Shown here: one piece after another, positions 31,203 to 39,288 of the stretch
How the letters are laid out: each line of letters starts with the position of its first letter
Position numbering within the stretch: position 1 is the stretch's first letter
Assembly: GCF_902832885.1 (NCBI RefSeq)
Contig: NZ_CADFDK010000003.1
Span: forward strand, 186,001-250,000
DNA from: Burkholderia seminalis DSM 23518
GTDB lineage: Bacteria > Pseudomonadota > Gammaproteobacteria > Burkholderiales > Burkholderiaceae
Direction of reading: 5' to 3'
Length of the DNA stretch: 64,000 nucleotides
Translations under genes and position numbers: made by a program
Notes under the pieces: model-generated
Told to the model about the DNA's origin: nothing
Databases searched by the model: none
The model's input: the letters and a program-made list of their open reading frames with translations, nothing else

Positions 31203-32390
31203 TCAATGCGGCGCGTCGTATGGGAGCCCCGCCGCATCGCGCTGCCGCAGTTTCGCGTACAGCGTCGTGCGTGAAATGCCGAGTTGCCGCGCGGCCGCCG
31301 ACACGTTGCCGTCATGCTCGTCGAGCGCCCGGCGGATCGCGTCGAGCGACTGTTCGCGCAGGCTGACGCTGGCGGGTGGGCTGACGGCCGGCGCCGCGTG
31401 ACACACGTCCGCCGCGTCGGCGAGCACGTCGGCGTGGCGCGCGGCGGTCGCCCGATCGAGCGGTGCGCGCACGGTGCGCACCCAGATGTGGCTGCCATCG
31501 TCGCGCGCGATCCGCTGCGGCGTGCGCGACGGTGTCAGCAAGCGACGCTGCTGCGCGGGCGTCGCACCGGGAAACAGTTGCCGGAGCTCGACCGGTGCGG
31601 CCGGCCCTTCGGGCGCGAGGTCGAGCATCCGGCGCGCCGGACGGCTCACCGCACGCACGCGGCCGGACCCGTCGAGCGCAATGACGCCGGCGAGCGGCGT
31701 GCCGAGCCAGCGCGGATCGTATTGCACCTGCAGCAGATGGCAGTCGCGCAGCATCGCATAAAGCCGCTGCTCGGCGGACAGCGACGCATGCCGGAACGGC
31801 TCGAGCAGTTGCGCGACATTGCGCCGGCCGGTGCCGGTGATATCGAGCGCGCCGATGACTTCACCGTCGAAGCCGACCAGCGGTACCGCGAGACAGAACA
31901 CCCGCGAGAACGCGTCGAGATAATGCTGCGCGCCCGCGACGATGGTCTCGACGCCGTCGTGAATCACGCAGCTCGGCGCGGTCGTGCCGATGTTCGGTTC
32001 GACGATCCGGCGCCCGGCGACGATCGGCGTCAGCAGCGCGTCGTCGCATTGGGGGCTGCGTCGCGCGTGGACGACCGTGCCGTGCGGATTGACGCACATG
32101 ATCGTCCATTCGCTGCCGCCGAATGCGGCCCACAGCGGCTCGATTTCCTGCGCGACGCAGCGATAGAGCCGCCGGTCCGCGCGCGATTCGTCGTGCTCGC
32201 GCTGCATTTCATAACGGGCGGTTTGCCACGGCCGGAGCCCGGCATCGCGCGAGCGCAGCCACGAGCGCGCGACGCCGGCCGGCAACGCCGTGTCCGGCAG
32301 CGGCTCGCCCGCGGCGAAGCGGGCGCGGAGCCGGTCGAGGTCGACCGGCCGTGCAGGGGATTCGGGGGCCATGTTCACGCTGCGCTCCAT
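31203..32390 (-). CDS. GAF-domain/Fis-type HTH transcriptional regulator (AcoR-like, no AAA+ domain)
   Basis: This protein of about 395 residues has an AcoR-type N-terminus (GVARSWLRSRDAGL), a GAF region with IMCVNPHGTVVHA, NIGTTAPSCVIHDG and VPLVGFDGEVIGALDI, a middle PAS-like stretch, and a C-terminal Fis-type helix-turn-helix (SAAARQLGISRTTLYAKLRQR). Full-length AcoR relatives contain a sigma-54 AAA+ ATPase (GAFTGA) between GAF and HTH; it is absent here. Starts at 32390 or 32372 are possible; the second has GGAG at long spacing. It is 153 bp downstream of the alcohol dehydrogenase on the same strand and probably senses a related compound. Activation without sigma-54 contact is inferred. 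Confidence 0.85.
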   Translation of the reverse strand: MERSVNMAPESPARPVDLDRLRARFAAGEPLPDTALPAGVARSWLRSRDAGLRPWQTARYEMQREHDESRADRRLYRCVAQEIEPLWAAFGGSEWTIMCVNPHGTVVHARRSPQCDDALLTPIVAGRRIVEPNIGTTAPSCVIHDGVETIVAGAQHYLDAFSRVFCLAVPLVGFDGEVIGALDITGTGRRNVAQLLEPFRHASLSAEQRLYAMLRDCHLLQVQYDPRWLGTPLAGVIALDGSGRVRAVSRPARRMLDLAPEGPAAPVELRQLFPGATPAQQRRLLTPSRTPQRIARDDGSHIWVRTVRAPLDRATAARHADVLADAADVCHAAPAVSPPASVSLREQSLDAIRRALDEHDGNVSAAARQLGISRTTLYAKLRQRDAAGLPYDAPH

Positions 32391-32542
32391 GTGGGTCGAA
32401 GGTCCGGGCGCGCGTGCCGCGCCGGCGTGTCGAGCGAATGCGTAATATAGCCCGGTGCCCGGAATGCGGCATTTTCCTTCCCCGAGGGCGTCGTTGCGTG
32501 CCGCCGCGAGGCGTCGGCGGCACGCGCGGCGCCCGCGTGCGC

Positions 32543-33670
32543 TCAATGCGGCAAGCGCAGGATCGGCTTGAGCGTGATTCCCGTGCTGCTGTCTTCCGCC
32601 GCCTGGTTGATCTGCTCGAGAGGATAGAACTTCACCAGCCGGTCGAACGGAAACCGCCCCTGCAGATACAGTTGCACGAGTTGCGGAATGAACGTCTGCG
32701 GCACGCTGTCGCCTTCGACGATGCCGCGGATCGTGTGGCCGCCGAGCAGCAGGCTGTTCACGTCGAATTCGGCCTTCGTGCCGAGCTTCGGCGCGCCGAC
32801 CACGCCCATCGTGCCGCGCGAGCCGAGCGCGTCGATCCCTTGCGACAGCACCGCCGGCAGCCCGGTCGATTCGAGCGCATAGTCGACGCCACCGCCGGTG
32901 ATCTCGCGGATCGCGGCGACGACGTCGACTTCCCGGCTGTCGAGCGCGTGCGTCGCGCCGAGTTCCAGCGCCAGTGCGAGCCGCGACGGGACGATGTCGA
33001 CCGCGATGATCGTCGTCGCACCCGCGATGCGTGCGGCCATCACGGCACTCATGCCGACCGCCCCCGCGCCGAAGCTCGCGAAGCTGCTGCCGGGGCGCAC
33101 CGCGAGCGAGTTGATCACCGCACCCGCGCCGGTCTGGATCCCGCAGCCGAGCGGGCCGAGCAGTTCGAGCGGCGCTTGCTTCGGCACCTTGATCGCGTTG
33201 TTCTCGCGTGCGAGCGCGTAGCTCGCGAACGACGACTGCGCGAAGAAATGATCGTGCAGCGGTTGTCCGGCTTCGTCGCGGATGGCCGTCTGCCCGTCGG
33301 CGTCGGCGCCGCCGAAATTCAGCGCGAAGAACTGCCGGCAATACGCGCCGTGACCGCCGACGCACGACGCGCAGTGGCCGCACGCGCCGTAGGTGAGCAC
33401 GACGTGATCGCCGGCGGCGAGCGTCTTCACGTCCGGGCCGACCGCCTCGACCACGCCGGCGCCTTCGTGACCGAGCACGGCCGGCAGCGGTACCGGGTAG
33501 TACTGGTCGCGCACGATCAGGTCGGTGTGGCACAGGCCCGTCGCGACGACGCGTACCAGCACCTCGTCGGCGCGCGGCGCGCGGAGCCGCGCGGATTCGA
33601 TCGTGAAGGGCGCGCCGGCGGCGCGTGCGACGGCCGCGGTGACGGCGCGCGTATCGTTTTCGGTGTACAT
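32543..33670 (-). CDS. Zinc-dependent alcohol dehydrogenase (aryl-alcohol dehydrogenase type)
   Basis: This 375-residue medium-chain NAD-dependent dehydrogenase has catalytic zinc residues in GLCHTDL and GHEGAGVVEAVG. The structural-zinc cysteines are CGHCASCVGGHGAYC and the nucleotide fold is FGAGAVGMSAVMAAR. The proximal sequence and length fit benzyl- or aryl-alcohol dehydrogenases (XylB class). It would oxidise an alcohol to the aldehyde used by the next enzyme. The start MYTENDTRA at 33670 is 14 bp after the aldehyde dehydrogenase stop, so the two are cotranscribed. Its link to the benzoate operon 4 kb away is suggestive (benzyl alcohol to benzoate) but unproven. Confidence 0.87.
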   Translation of the reverse strand: MYTENDTRAVTAAVARAAGAPFTIESARLRAPRADEVLVRVVATGLCHTDLIVRDQYYPVPLPAVLGHEGAGVVEAVGPDVKTLAAGDHVVLTYGACGHCASCVGGHGAYCRQFFALNFGGADADGQTAIRDEAGQPLHDHFFAQSSFASYALARENNAIKVPKQAPLELLGPLGCGIQTGAGAVINSLAVRPGSSFASFGAGAVGMSAVMAARIAGATTIIAVDIVPSRLALALELGATHALDSREVDVVAAIREITGGGVDYALESTGLPAVLSQGIDALGSRGTMGVVGAPKLGTKAEFDVNSLLLGGHTIRGIVEGDSVPQTFIPQLVQLYLQGRFPFDRLVKFYPLEQINQAAEDSSTGITLKPILRLPH

Positions 33671-33684
33671 GGTCGGTCTCCTCG

Positions 33685-35154
33685 TCAAATCGGGTACAAC
33701 GGCGCTTCGCCCTTGATCGTCAGCCACTGCCACTGCGTGAATTCTTCCCAGTTCGCGCTGCCGCCGATGCTCGCACCATTGCCCGATGCGCCGACGCCGC
33801 CGAACGGATTGATCACTTCGTCGTTCACCGTCTGGTCGTTGATGTGCAGCAGCCCCGTGTTCAGGCGTTCGCCGATCCTCAGCGCGCGGCCGACGTCGGC
33901 GGACAGGATCGCCATCGACAGCCCATATTCGGTTTGATTGGCGAGGGTGATCGCGTCTTCGTCGGTATCGAACGGCACGACGATCGCGACCGGCCCGAAA
34001 ATTTCCTCGTCGAACGCCGGATTGCCCGGCGTGACGCCGCTCAGCACGGTCGGCTCGAAGAACAGGCCGCGATGGCCGCCGCCCGTCTCGACGCGTGCGC
34101 CCGCGCGGCGGGCTGCATCGACCACGCTCGCCGCATGGTCGCATTGTGCGGCATTGATCAACGGTCCGAGGCCGACGTCGCCGGTAGCCGGGTCGCCGAC
34201 GCGCAGGTTTTGCGCCTTCTCGACGAGCTTCGCGACGAAGCGGTCGTGGATCGCACGCTGCACGAGCACGCGGCCGGTCGCCATGCATATCTGGCCTTGA
34301 TGCAGATACGCGCCCCACGCGGTGTTGGCGACCGCGCGGTCGAGATCGGCGTCGTCGAGCACGATCAGCGAGTTCTTGCCGCCGAGTTCCAACGATACCT
34401 TCTTCAGATGGCGGCCCGCCGCTTCGCCGACCTTGCGCCCGGCCGCGGTGGAGCCGGTGAACTGGATCATCGCGACATGCGGATCGGCGACCAGCGCGGC
34501 GCCGGCCGCACCGTCGCCGGGCAGCACGTGCAGCACGCCCTCGGGCAGGCCGGCAAGCTCGAACACGCGCGCGATCGCGACACCGCCGCACACGGCGGTG
34601 CGCGGATCGGGTTTCAGCACGACCGCGTTGCCGAGCGCGAGCGCCGGTGCGACCGCGCGCAGCGCGAGGTACAGCGGGAAGTTGAACGGCGAGATCACGC
34701 CGACCACGCCGCGCGGGCGGCGGCGCGCGAGCGACAGCCGGCCGGCCGCCGACGGCAGCACTTCACCGGCTGCGCGCGACGGCAGCCCGGCTGCTTCATG
34801 CAATGCCTTGATCGTAACGGACGTTTCGAACGACGCCTTCGCGCGCGTCGAGCCGCTTTCGCGCACGAGCCAGTCGACGATCGCATCGAAATGCGTTTCG
34901 GCGACGGCCGCCGCGCGGCGCAGCACCGCCGCGCGCTCGTCGTAGGGCAGGGCGAACCATGCGGGTTGCGCGCGATGGGCGGCGATGGCGGCTTCCGCGA
35001 TGGCCGCGCCGTCGGCGAGACCGATGCGGCCGAGCGTGTTGCCGGTCGCCGGTTCGATCACGTCGGCCGCGTGCGGGCTCGCGTCCCAGCGGCCGGTGAA
35101 GATCTTGCCGCGCCAGATGTCGGCGTCGAACAGTGCGGTGTTGCTGCTATCCAT
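33685..35154 (-). CDS. NAD(P)-dependent aldehyde dehydrogenase (benzaldehyde/vanillin dehydrogenase type)
   Basis: This 489-residue ALDH has GVISPFNFPLYLALRAVAPAL (Asn of the oxyanion hole), FTGSTAAGRKVGEAAG, VSLELGGKNSLIVLDDADLD (general-base Glu), HQGQICMATGR (nucleophile Cys) and EEIFGPVAIVVPF. It oxidises an aldehyde to the acid, presumably the product of the adjoining alcohol dehydrogenase. The start MDSSNTALFD at 35154 has CAGGAG six bases upstream. First gene of the pair. Aromatic substrates fit the family and context, but sequence alone does not decide between benzaldehyde, salicylaldehyde and vanillin. Confidence 0.87.
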   Translation of the reverse strand: MDSSNTALFDADIWRGKIFTGRWDASPHAADVIEPATGNTLGRIGLADGAAIAEAAIAAHRAQPAWFALPYDERAAVLRRAAAVAETHFDAIVDWLVRESGSTRAKASFETSVTIKALHEAAGLPSRAAGEVLPSAAGRLSLARRRPRGVVGVISPFNFPLYLALRAVAPALALGNAVVLKPDPRTAVCGGVAIARVFELAGLPEGVLHVLPGDGAAGAALVADPHVAMIQFTGSTAAGRKVGEAAGRHLKKVSLELGGKNSLIVLDDADLDRAVANTAWGAYLHQGQICMATGRVLVQRAIHDRFVAKLVEKAQNLRVGDPATGDVGLGPLINAAQCDHAASVVDAARRAGARVETGGGHRGLFFEPTVLSGVTPGNPAFDEEIFGPVAIVVPFDTDEDAITLANQTEYGLSMAILSADVGRALRIGERLNTGLLHINDQTVNDEVINPFGGVGASGNGASIGGSANWEEFTQWQWLTIKGEAPLYPI

Positions 35155-35607
35155 GTGCGCTCCTGTGGAAATTCGGATCGCCGGATCGGGCAACGCGCGG
35201 CCCGCTCCAGCATGCCCGCGAGGGTAGGCGGGCAGGGCGAAACGGGGCTATCCGGGTTTCTTCCCACGCGCGGGAGGCGTATGGATTGGGGCGTGTTCGC
35301 GATGCGGTGTGCGGAAACTGAACAGTCGCTGTGAGTTTTGTTACCGCATTCTGTTTGATGACACTGCAGGTGTGGCTGGTGCGGCGGGACCGGTGCCTGA
35401 TCTGAAGGCCCGGCGTGAAAACCTGCGCGAAGACTTTCGGTCACGCGTGATCGGATCGGCCGTTATCGATCCGCAAAGGATATCTGGCGCCCCCGATTGC
35501 AGTCATTTTCAAGAATGCGCTTTGGCCTGGCAGCCCCATTCCGCAATTAACTCGAGGCGATGCCGGTGACGTGCCTGATCGATCGTGGGAGCGGGTGCGC
35601 GTGGCCA
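35155..35607. promoter_or_regulatory. Region upstream of the aldehyde dehydrogenase
   Basis: About 450 bp without an intact gene. It must hold the promoter of the ALDH/ADH pair (minus strand) and possibly further decayed LysR sequence on the plus strand. I looked for a sigma-54 pattern (GG-N10-GC) on the minus strand before the ALDH start and found none convincing. The stretch 35330-35370 is less GC-rich than its surroundings. Confidence 0.35.
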
Positions 35608-35895
35608 TGGATCTTCCGCGGAGAACCACACTTCGTGCCGTTGTCGCCGGCCTGTCTGACGGACGACACCGAGGCTGAGATCGAGGCCGTATGAGCCGGA
35701 GCCGGATTCGGCCGGTGCGCGGCGTACCTGGTTCGGCCGTACGTCCAGCAGGGGCGCCTGGTGCGCCTGTTGCCGAGCCTCGAACCGGAACCGTGGAGGC
35801 CGCACGTCTATCGGCCGCGGCCCGATGCCACGGCGTATCCGGGGGGGTACGACGAACGCGTGGCGAAGCTCGCGCACGCAACGTCGCGAGCGTAG
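35608..35895 (+). pseudogene. Remnant of a LysR-family regulator (C-terminal effector domain, interrupted)
   Basis: One plus-strand frame reads WIFRGEPHFVPLSPA, LTDDTEAEIEAV, a stop (TGA 35692-35694), then AGAGFGRCAAYLVRPYV, GRLVRLLPSLEPEPWRPH and a terminal stop at 35893-35895. This is the familiar end of a LysR effector-binding domain, where EAVRAGAGIG is usual. The internal TGA fits a CGA-to-TGA change at that Arg. No HTH domain is found upstream, where frame stops accumulate, so the gene is truncated as well. It may once have regulated the aldehyde dehydrogenase operon behind it or the alpha-galactosidase ahead of it. Confidence 0.7.
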
Positions 35896-36158
35896 CGGCA
35901 CGCCTGTCCGGTTTTACTTCAAACCGGCAATAACGACGCGGATTGTTTCCGCCTGGTCGATCAAGTGTCCAAAGAGTGGGTTTTCGCGGACGATCGCGGC
36001 AAGCATCGACGTCAACGCGATGGGCGACCGGAACACCGTCATCTCCCAATATGTGACCGCGTGCCGCAAAGATTGAAACGGGGAAACGAACGTCATTAAT
36101 CTGCGTACGCGCACGATGCTGACTGGCGTGCGTCGTTCACAACAATCGGGAGACGAAG
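35896..36158. promoter_or_regulatory. Upstream region of the alpha-galactosidase
   Basis: 263 bp without a supported gene, ending in CGGGAGACGAAG before the ATG. A 66-codon minus-strand frame (35914-36114) is open but has no ribosome-binding site or recognisable family. The promoter of the alpha-galactosidase should lie here; no clear -35/-10 was identified. Confidence 0.35.
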
Positions 36159-38360
36159 ATGAAGGGGGTCAATCATTTAGGAATGTTGATGATATGCCTC
36201 GTGGCGGCAGCGATTGGCCTGTCGGCATGCGGCGGCGACGATGTCGGTTCGTCGCCGGGAACGAACACGTCGGCGACGGGGACGACCTCGACCACCGGCA
36301 CGACGTCGACGACTGGCGGCGGCACGACCCCCACCGGTACGTCGCCGACCGCACTGCAGCAGATCGCGGTGAATCCGCCGCCGATGGGCTGGTCGTCGTG
36401 GAACAGCCTCGAGGAAAACGTCAGCTTCGATACGATCAAGGCGCAGGCCGACGGCCTGGCCGCGCTGAACGCGAACCTCGCGACGGGCAACAAGTACCAG
36501 TATGTGAACATCGACGAAGGCTGGTGGACGTCCAGAAAGCGCGACGCGAACGGCAACTTCATCCTCAACGTCGACATGAACGGCAATCCCACCAACCAGT
36601 GGCCGGGCGGGATGAAGGCGATGGCCGACTACATTCACGGCAAGGGGTTGAAGGCCGGCATCTATATCGACTCCGGGCCGCAGGGCTGCGGAAACACGAA
36701 CGGCACGCATTTCGTCGGCAGCGACTACGCGCACCACGATCACGACTTCCTGCAGTTCGCGCAGTGGGGCTACGACTTCGTCAAGGTCGACTGGTGCGGC
36801 GGCAGCGCGGCCGGATACGATCCGCAGCAAGCCTATACGGCGATCTCGCAGGCGATTCAGAAAGCCTATGTCGCCACCGGGAAGCGGCTGGTGCTGAACA
36901 TGTGCGACTGGGGCACGCTCGGCAAGAGCGGTTATCCCGACTACAACCTGGGGCCCTGGGACTGGGGCGCGGGGATCGCGACTTCGTGGCGCACGACGGG
37001 CGACATCTACGGGCCGGGGAGCGGGGTGCCGAAGTTCGGCTCGGTGCTCGGCAACTTCAACGGCAACTATCACCCCGAAGGCCAGCACACCGGTTACTAC
37101 AACGATCCGGACATGATGGTGGCCGGCATGGGCATGACGGCGGCGAACGACCTGGCGCACGTGAATCTGTGGGCCATCGCCGGCGCGCCGATGATACTCG
37201 GCAACGACCTGTCGAAGTCGCTGTCGAGCGATACGGCGAGCCTGCTCACCAATCCCGAGCTGATCGCGATCGACCAGGACATGCTGGGCCTGCAGGGCTT
37301 GAAGGTCGCGGATGCCAACGGGCAGCAGGTGTGGGCGAAGCTGCTGGCCGGCGCGGGCAAACGCGCGGTGCTGCTGTTCAATAACGGCACGGCGGCGAGC
37401 GACATCACGGTGACGTGGCAGCAACTGGGCTTCGCGGCCGGTACGTCGGCGACCGTCCGCGATGTCTGGGCGCACAAGGATCTCGGCGCGGCGACCGGTG
37501 CCTACACGGCCGCGAGCGTGCCGGCCGGCGGCACCGTGATGCTCGTGTTGAGCGGCACGGACCTGCCGTCGACCGCCTACCTGCCGGGCACGCTGTCGGG
37601 CGGCGCGACGGTCGCGGACTGCGCCGCGTGTGCGAGCGGCAAGAAGGTGACGGGCCTGGGCGCGGTGACGTTCAACAACGTGACCTCGCAAACGGCGGGC
37701 GGTTATGTCCAGATCGCCTACCTGAACACCGGGACGGAAACCGCCAGCGCACAGCTCGCGGCGAACGGCGGCAACGGCACGACGCTCGCGTTTCCGCCCA
37801 CCGGCAATACCGTCGGCACGGTAACGGTCTTTGTCAACCTGCAGTCCGGGCCGAACACGTTGACCTTGTCGGGCACCGGCGGTACGACGGCGGCACCGGA
37901 CGTCACGTCGGTCGCCGTGGTGGCCGGCCCGGTGAAGGTTCCGCCCCCGCCGCCGCTGGCTTACGAGGCCGAGGCAGCCGGCAACACGCTCGGCGGGGCG
38001 GCGCGCGTGTCGTCATGCGGCGCGTGTTCGCGCGGACAGGACGTCGGCTACATCGGCAACGGTGACGGGACCAGCAACGGCACGCTCGCGATCAACGGCA
38101 TTTCGGTGCCGGCGGACGGCACCTACAGCATCGTGATCGCCTACGTGAACGGCGATTCGACGCCGCGCAGCGCGCAGCTCGGTTTCGACGGCGCGGCGCC
38201 CGTGTCCGTGTCGTTCCCGTCGACGGGCGGATGGGGGAACGTGTCGACGGTGACGGTGACGGGCACGTTCAGGCAAGGAAGCGCCAACACGCTGAAGTTC
38301 TCGAATCCGACGGGCTGGGCGCCCGACATCGACGGTATCGGTGCGCCGGCAACGCAGTGA
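36159..38360 (+). CDS. GH27 alpha-galactosidase lipoprotein with two C-terminal CBM35-like modules
   Basis: This 733-residue secreted enzyme has a lipoprotein signal ending in IGLSAC (C24), then a Gly/Thr/Ser linker (about 28-62). The GH27 barrel shows MGWSSWNS, YVNIDEGWW, KAGIYIDSGPQGCG, YDFVKVDWCGG (nucleophile D211), WRTTGDIYGPG (acid/base D282) and YYNDPDMMV, and is followed by a beta domain. It removes terminal alpha-1,6 galactose from oligosaccharides such as melibiose or galactomannan. Two C-terminal modules of about 115 residues follow, each with a short Cys pair (DCAACASGKKV, SCGACSRGQDV). They look like tandem CBM35-type binding domains. It is a single gene; the regulator next to it is broken. 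Confidence 0.9.
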   Translation: MKGVNHLGMLMICLVAAAIGLSACGGDDVGSSPGTNTSATGTTSTTGTTSTTGGGTTPTGTSPTALQQIAVNPPPMGWSSWNSLEENVSFDTIKAQADGLAALNANLATGNKYQYVNIDEGWWTSRKRDANGNFILNVDMNGNPTNQWPGGMKAMADYIHGKGLKAGIYIDSGPQGCGNTNGTHFVGSDYAHHDHDFLQFAQWGYDFVKVDWCGGSAAGYDPQQAYTAISQAIQKAYVATGKRLVLNMCDWGTLGKSGYPDYNLGPWDWGAGIATSWRTTGDIYGPGSGVPKFGSVLGNFNGNYHPEGQHTGYYNDPDMMVAGMGMTAANDLAHVNLWAIAGAPMILGNDLSKSLSSDTASLLTNPELIAIDQDMLGLQGLKVADANGQQVWAKLLAGAGKRAVLLFNNGTAASDITVTWQQLGFAAGTSATVRDVWAHKDLGAATGAYTAASVPAGGTVMLVLSGTDLPSTAYLPGTLSGGATVADCAACASGKKVTGLGAVTFNNVTSQTAGGYVQIAYLNTGTETASAQLAANGGNGTTLAFPPTGNTVGTVTVFVNLQSGPNTLTLSGTGGTTAAPDVTSVAVVAGPVKVPPPPPLAYEAEAAGNTLGGAARVSSCGACSRGQDVGYIGNGDGTSNGTLAINGISVPADGTYSIVIAYVNGDSTPRSAQLGFDGAAPVSVSFPSTGGWGNVSTVTVTGTFRQGSANTLKFSNPTGWAPDIDGIGAPATQ

Positions 38361-38498
38361 CGTGCGCATGGCGCGGCGCCCCGCTCGCGGGCCGTCGCGC
38401 CATTCATCGGAACACGCGCGGCAAGCCGACATCGTGCGGCATCATCATGGTGCCGACGCACCCGCACGCGGTGCCCGATATTCGACTGGAGAGGCTCG

Positions 38499-38936
38499 AT
38501 GCCGATACCCCGGATTGAAACGCGCGACGCGATGGGCGACCCCGACGTGGTCTATCTCAACCCGGCGCACGTGCTGTGGATGTCGCTGCCGACCGCCGCG
38601 CACCGGCGGCCGGGCGGCACGGCCATCCGCGTGGACGACCGCGTGAAGGGCGGCGCGCTGCTGCTGGCCGACGATCCGCCGGCCGCGCAGTTGCTGCAGG
38701 ACCTCGGGCCGTTCGTGACGGTGACACTGGCGAACCCGTCGTCCGACTATCCGAACGGTGTCGTGCACGTCCGTGCGCATGCGATCGTCAAGGTCGCGAC
38801 GGACGATCACGAGAAGCCGCTGTCCGAGCGCACGCTTGGCTGGGTCCATGTCCAGGACGGCTCGGCTTTCAAGGTCGACGATTACGCCGGCGTCGCCGCG
38901 CAATGGCAGGCGACGATCGCGGCGGCCTGCCGCTGA
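38499..38936 (+). CDS. Hypothetical protein
   Basis: This 145-residue soluble protein opens with MPIPRIETRDAMGDPDVVYLN. It has a central TVTLANPSSDYPNGVVHVRAH and ends in QWQATIAAACR. The start at 38499 is preceded by GGAGAGG. Codon use is normal for the genome. I do not recognise a family; the regular alternation of hydrophobic residues suggests a small beta-rich domain. It stands alone between the alpha-galactosidase and the benzoate operon. Confidence 0.6.
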   Translation: MPIPRIETRDAMGDPDVVYLNPAHVLWMSLPTAAHRRPGGTAIRVDDRVKGGALLLADDPPAAQLLQDLGPFVTVTLANPSSDYPNGVVHVRAHAIVKVATDDHEKPLSERTLGWVHVQDGSAFKVDDYAGVAAQWQATIAAACR

Positions 38937-39186
38937 CCGACGATGGCACGGCGGCCCGTCGTGCCGCCACGGTCCGGCAGTTTTTTCCCTCAGGAAAACC
39001 CTGATCTTCCCGTATCGACCGCCGATTTCCTCGCTTATGGCCGGTGCGCGGGCGACCGCGGCGCACCGCTTCCCCCACCGTAGCGCGCATTCGCGCACAC
39101 CCCGCTCCAGCAAGGCTCCGTATCTCTCTAATTAGCCAAAATAGGTATGGTGCGTCGCAATAATACGCGCATATTGCCGAGGTTCG
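38937..39186. promoter_or_regulatory. Leader upstream of the ben-cat operon
   Basis: About 250 bp with no gene. It becomes AT-rich after 39118 (TCTCTAATTAGCCAAAATAGG), and GGTATGG and AATAATACG near 39145-39170 could form a second, poorer regulator half-site pair beside the perfect box that follows. Confidence 0.35.
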
Positions 39187-39201
39187 ATACCTGTCAGGTA
39201 T
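39187..39201 (+). promoter_or_regulatory. LysR-type operator (ATAC-N7-GTAT, BenM/CatM-like box)
   Basis: The sequence ATAC-CTGTCAG-GTAT is a perfect match to the ATAC-N7-GTAT site bound by BenM and CatM, the LysR regulators of benzoate and catechol genes in Acinetobacter. It is centred about 65 bp before the predicted transcription start, the usual activation position for this family. It predicts muconate- or benzoate-responsive activation of catB-catA-benABCD by a regulator encoded outside this window. Confidence 0.75.
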
Positions 39202-39222
39202 GAAATTCGGCGACCAAAAGTA

Positions 39223-39253
39223 TTGGACGCCCCATTTCCCCGCCGCGTATAAA
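39223..39253 (+). promoter_or_regulatory. Promoter of the catBA-benABCD operon
   Basis: TTGGAC (39223-39228) and TATAAA (39248-39253) are spaced by 19 bp (18 if GTATAA is the -10), and the LysR box lies 21 bp upstream of the -35. The long spacing fits an activator-dependent promoter. Transcription would start near 39260, at or next to the ATG at 39262, which favours the ATG at 39289 as the catB start. Confidence 0.6.
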
Positions 39254-39288
39254 TCCGTTCCATGAACAGCCCCCAAGCCGCACGCGCC

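Noticed and set aside
35155-35340. Possible sigma-54 promoter before the aldehyde dehydrogenase
   Set aside because: No GG-N10-GC element in a proper TGGCAC/TTGCA context on the minus strand was found.
35441-36049. 202-codon minus-strand frame over the LysR remnant
   Set aside because: Arg/Pro-rich composition is that of an antisense frame; the LysR reading on the plus strand explains the sequence better.
35914-36114. 66-codon minus-strand frame upstream of the alpha-galactosidase
   Set aside because: Composition is not impossible, but there is no ribosome-binding site, no recognised family, and the region is more simply the alpha-galactosidase upstream region.
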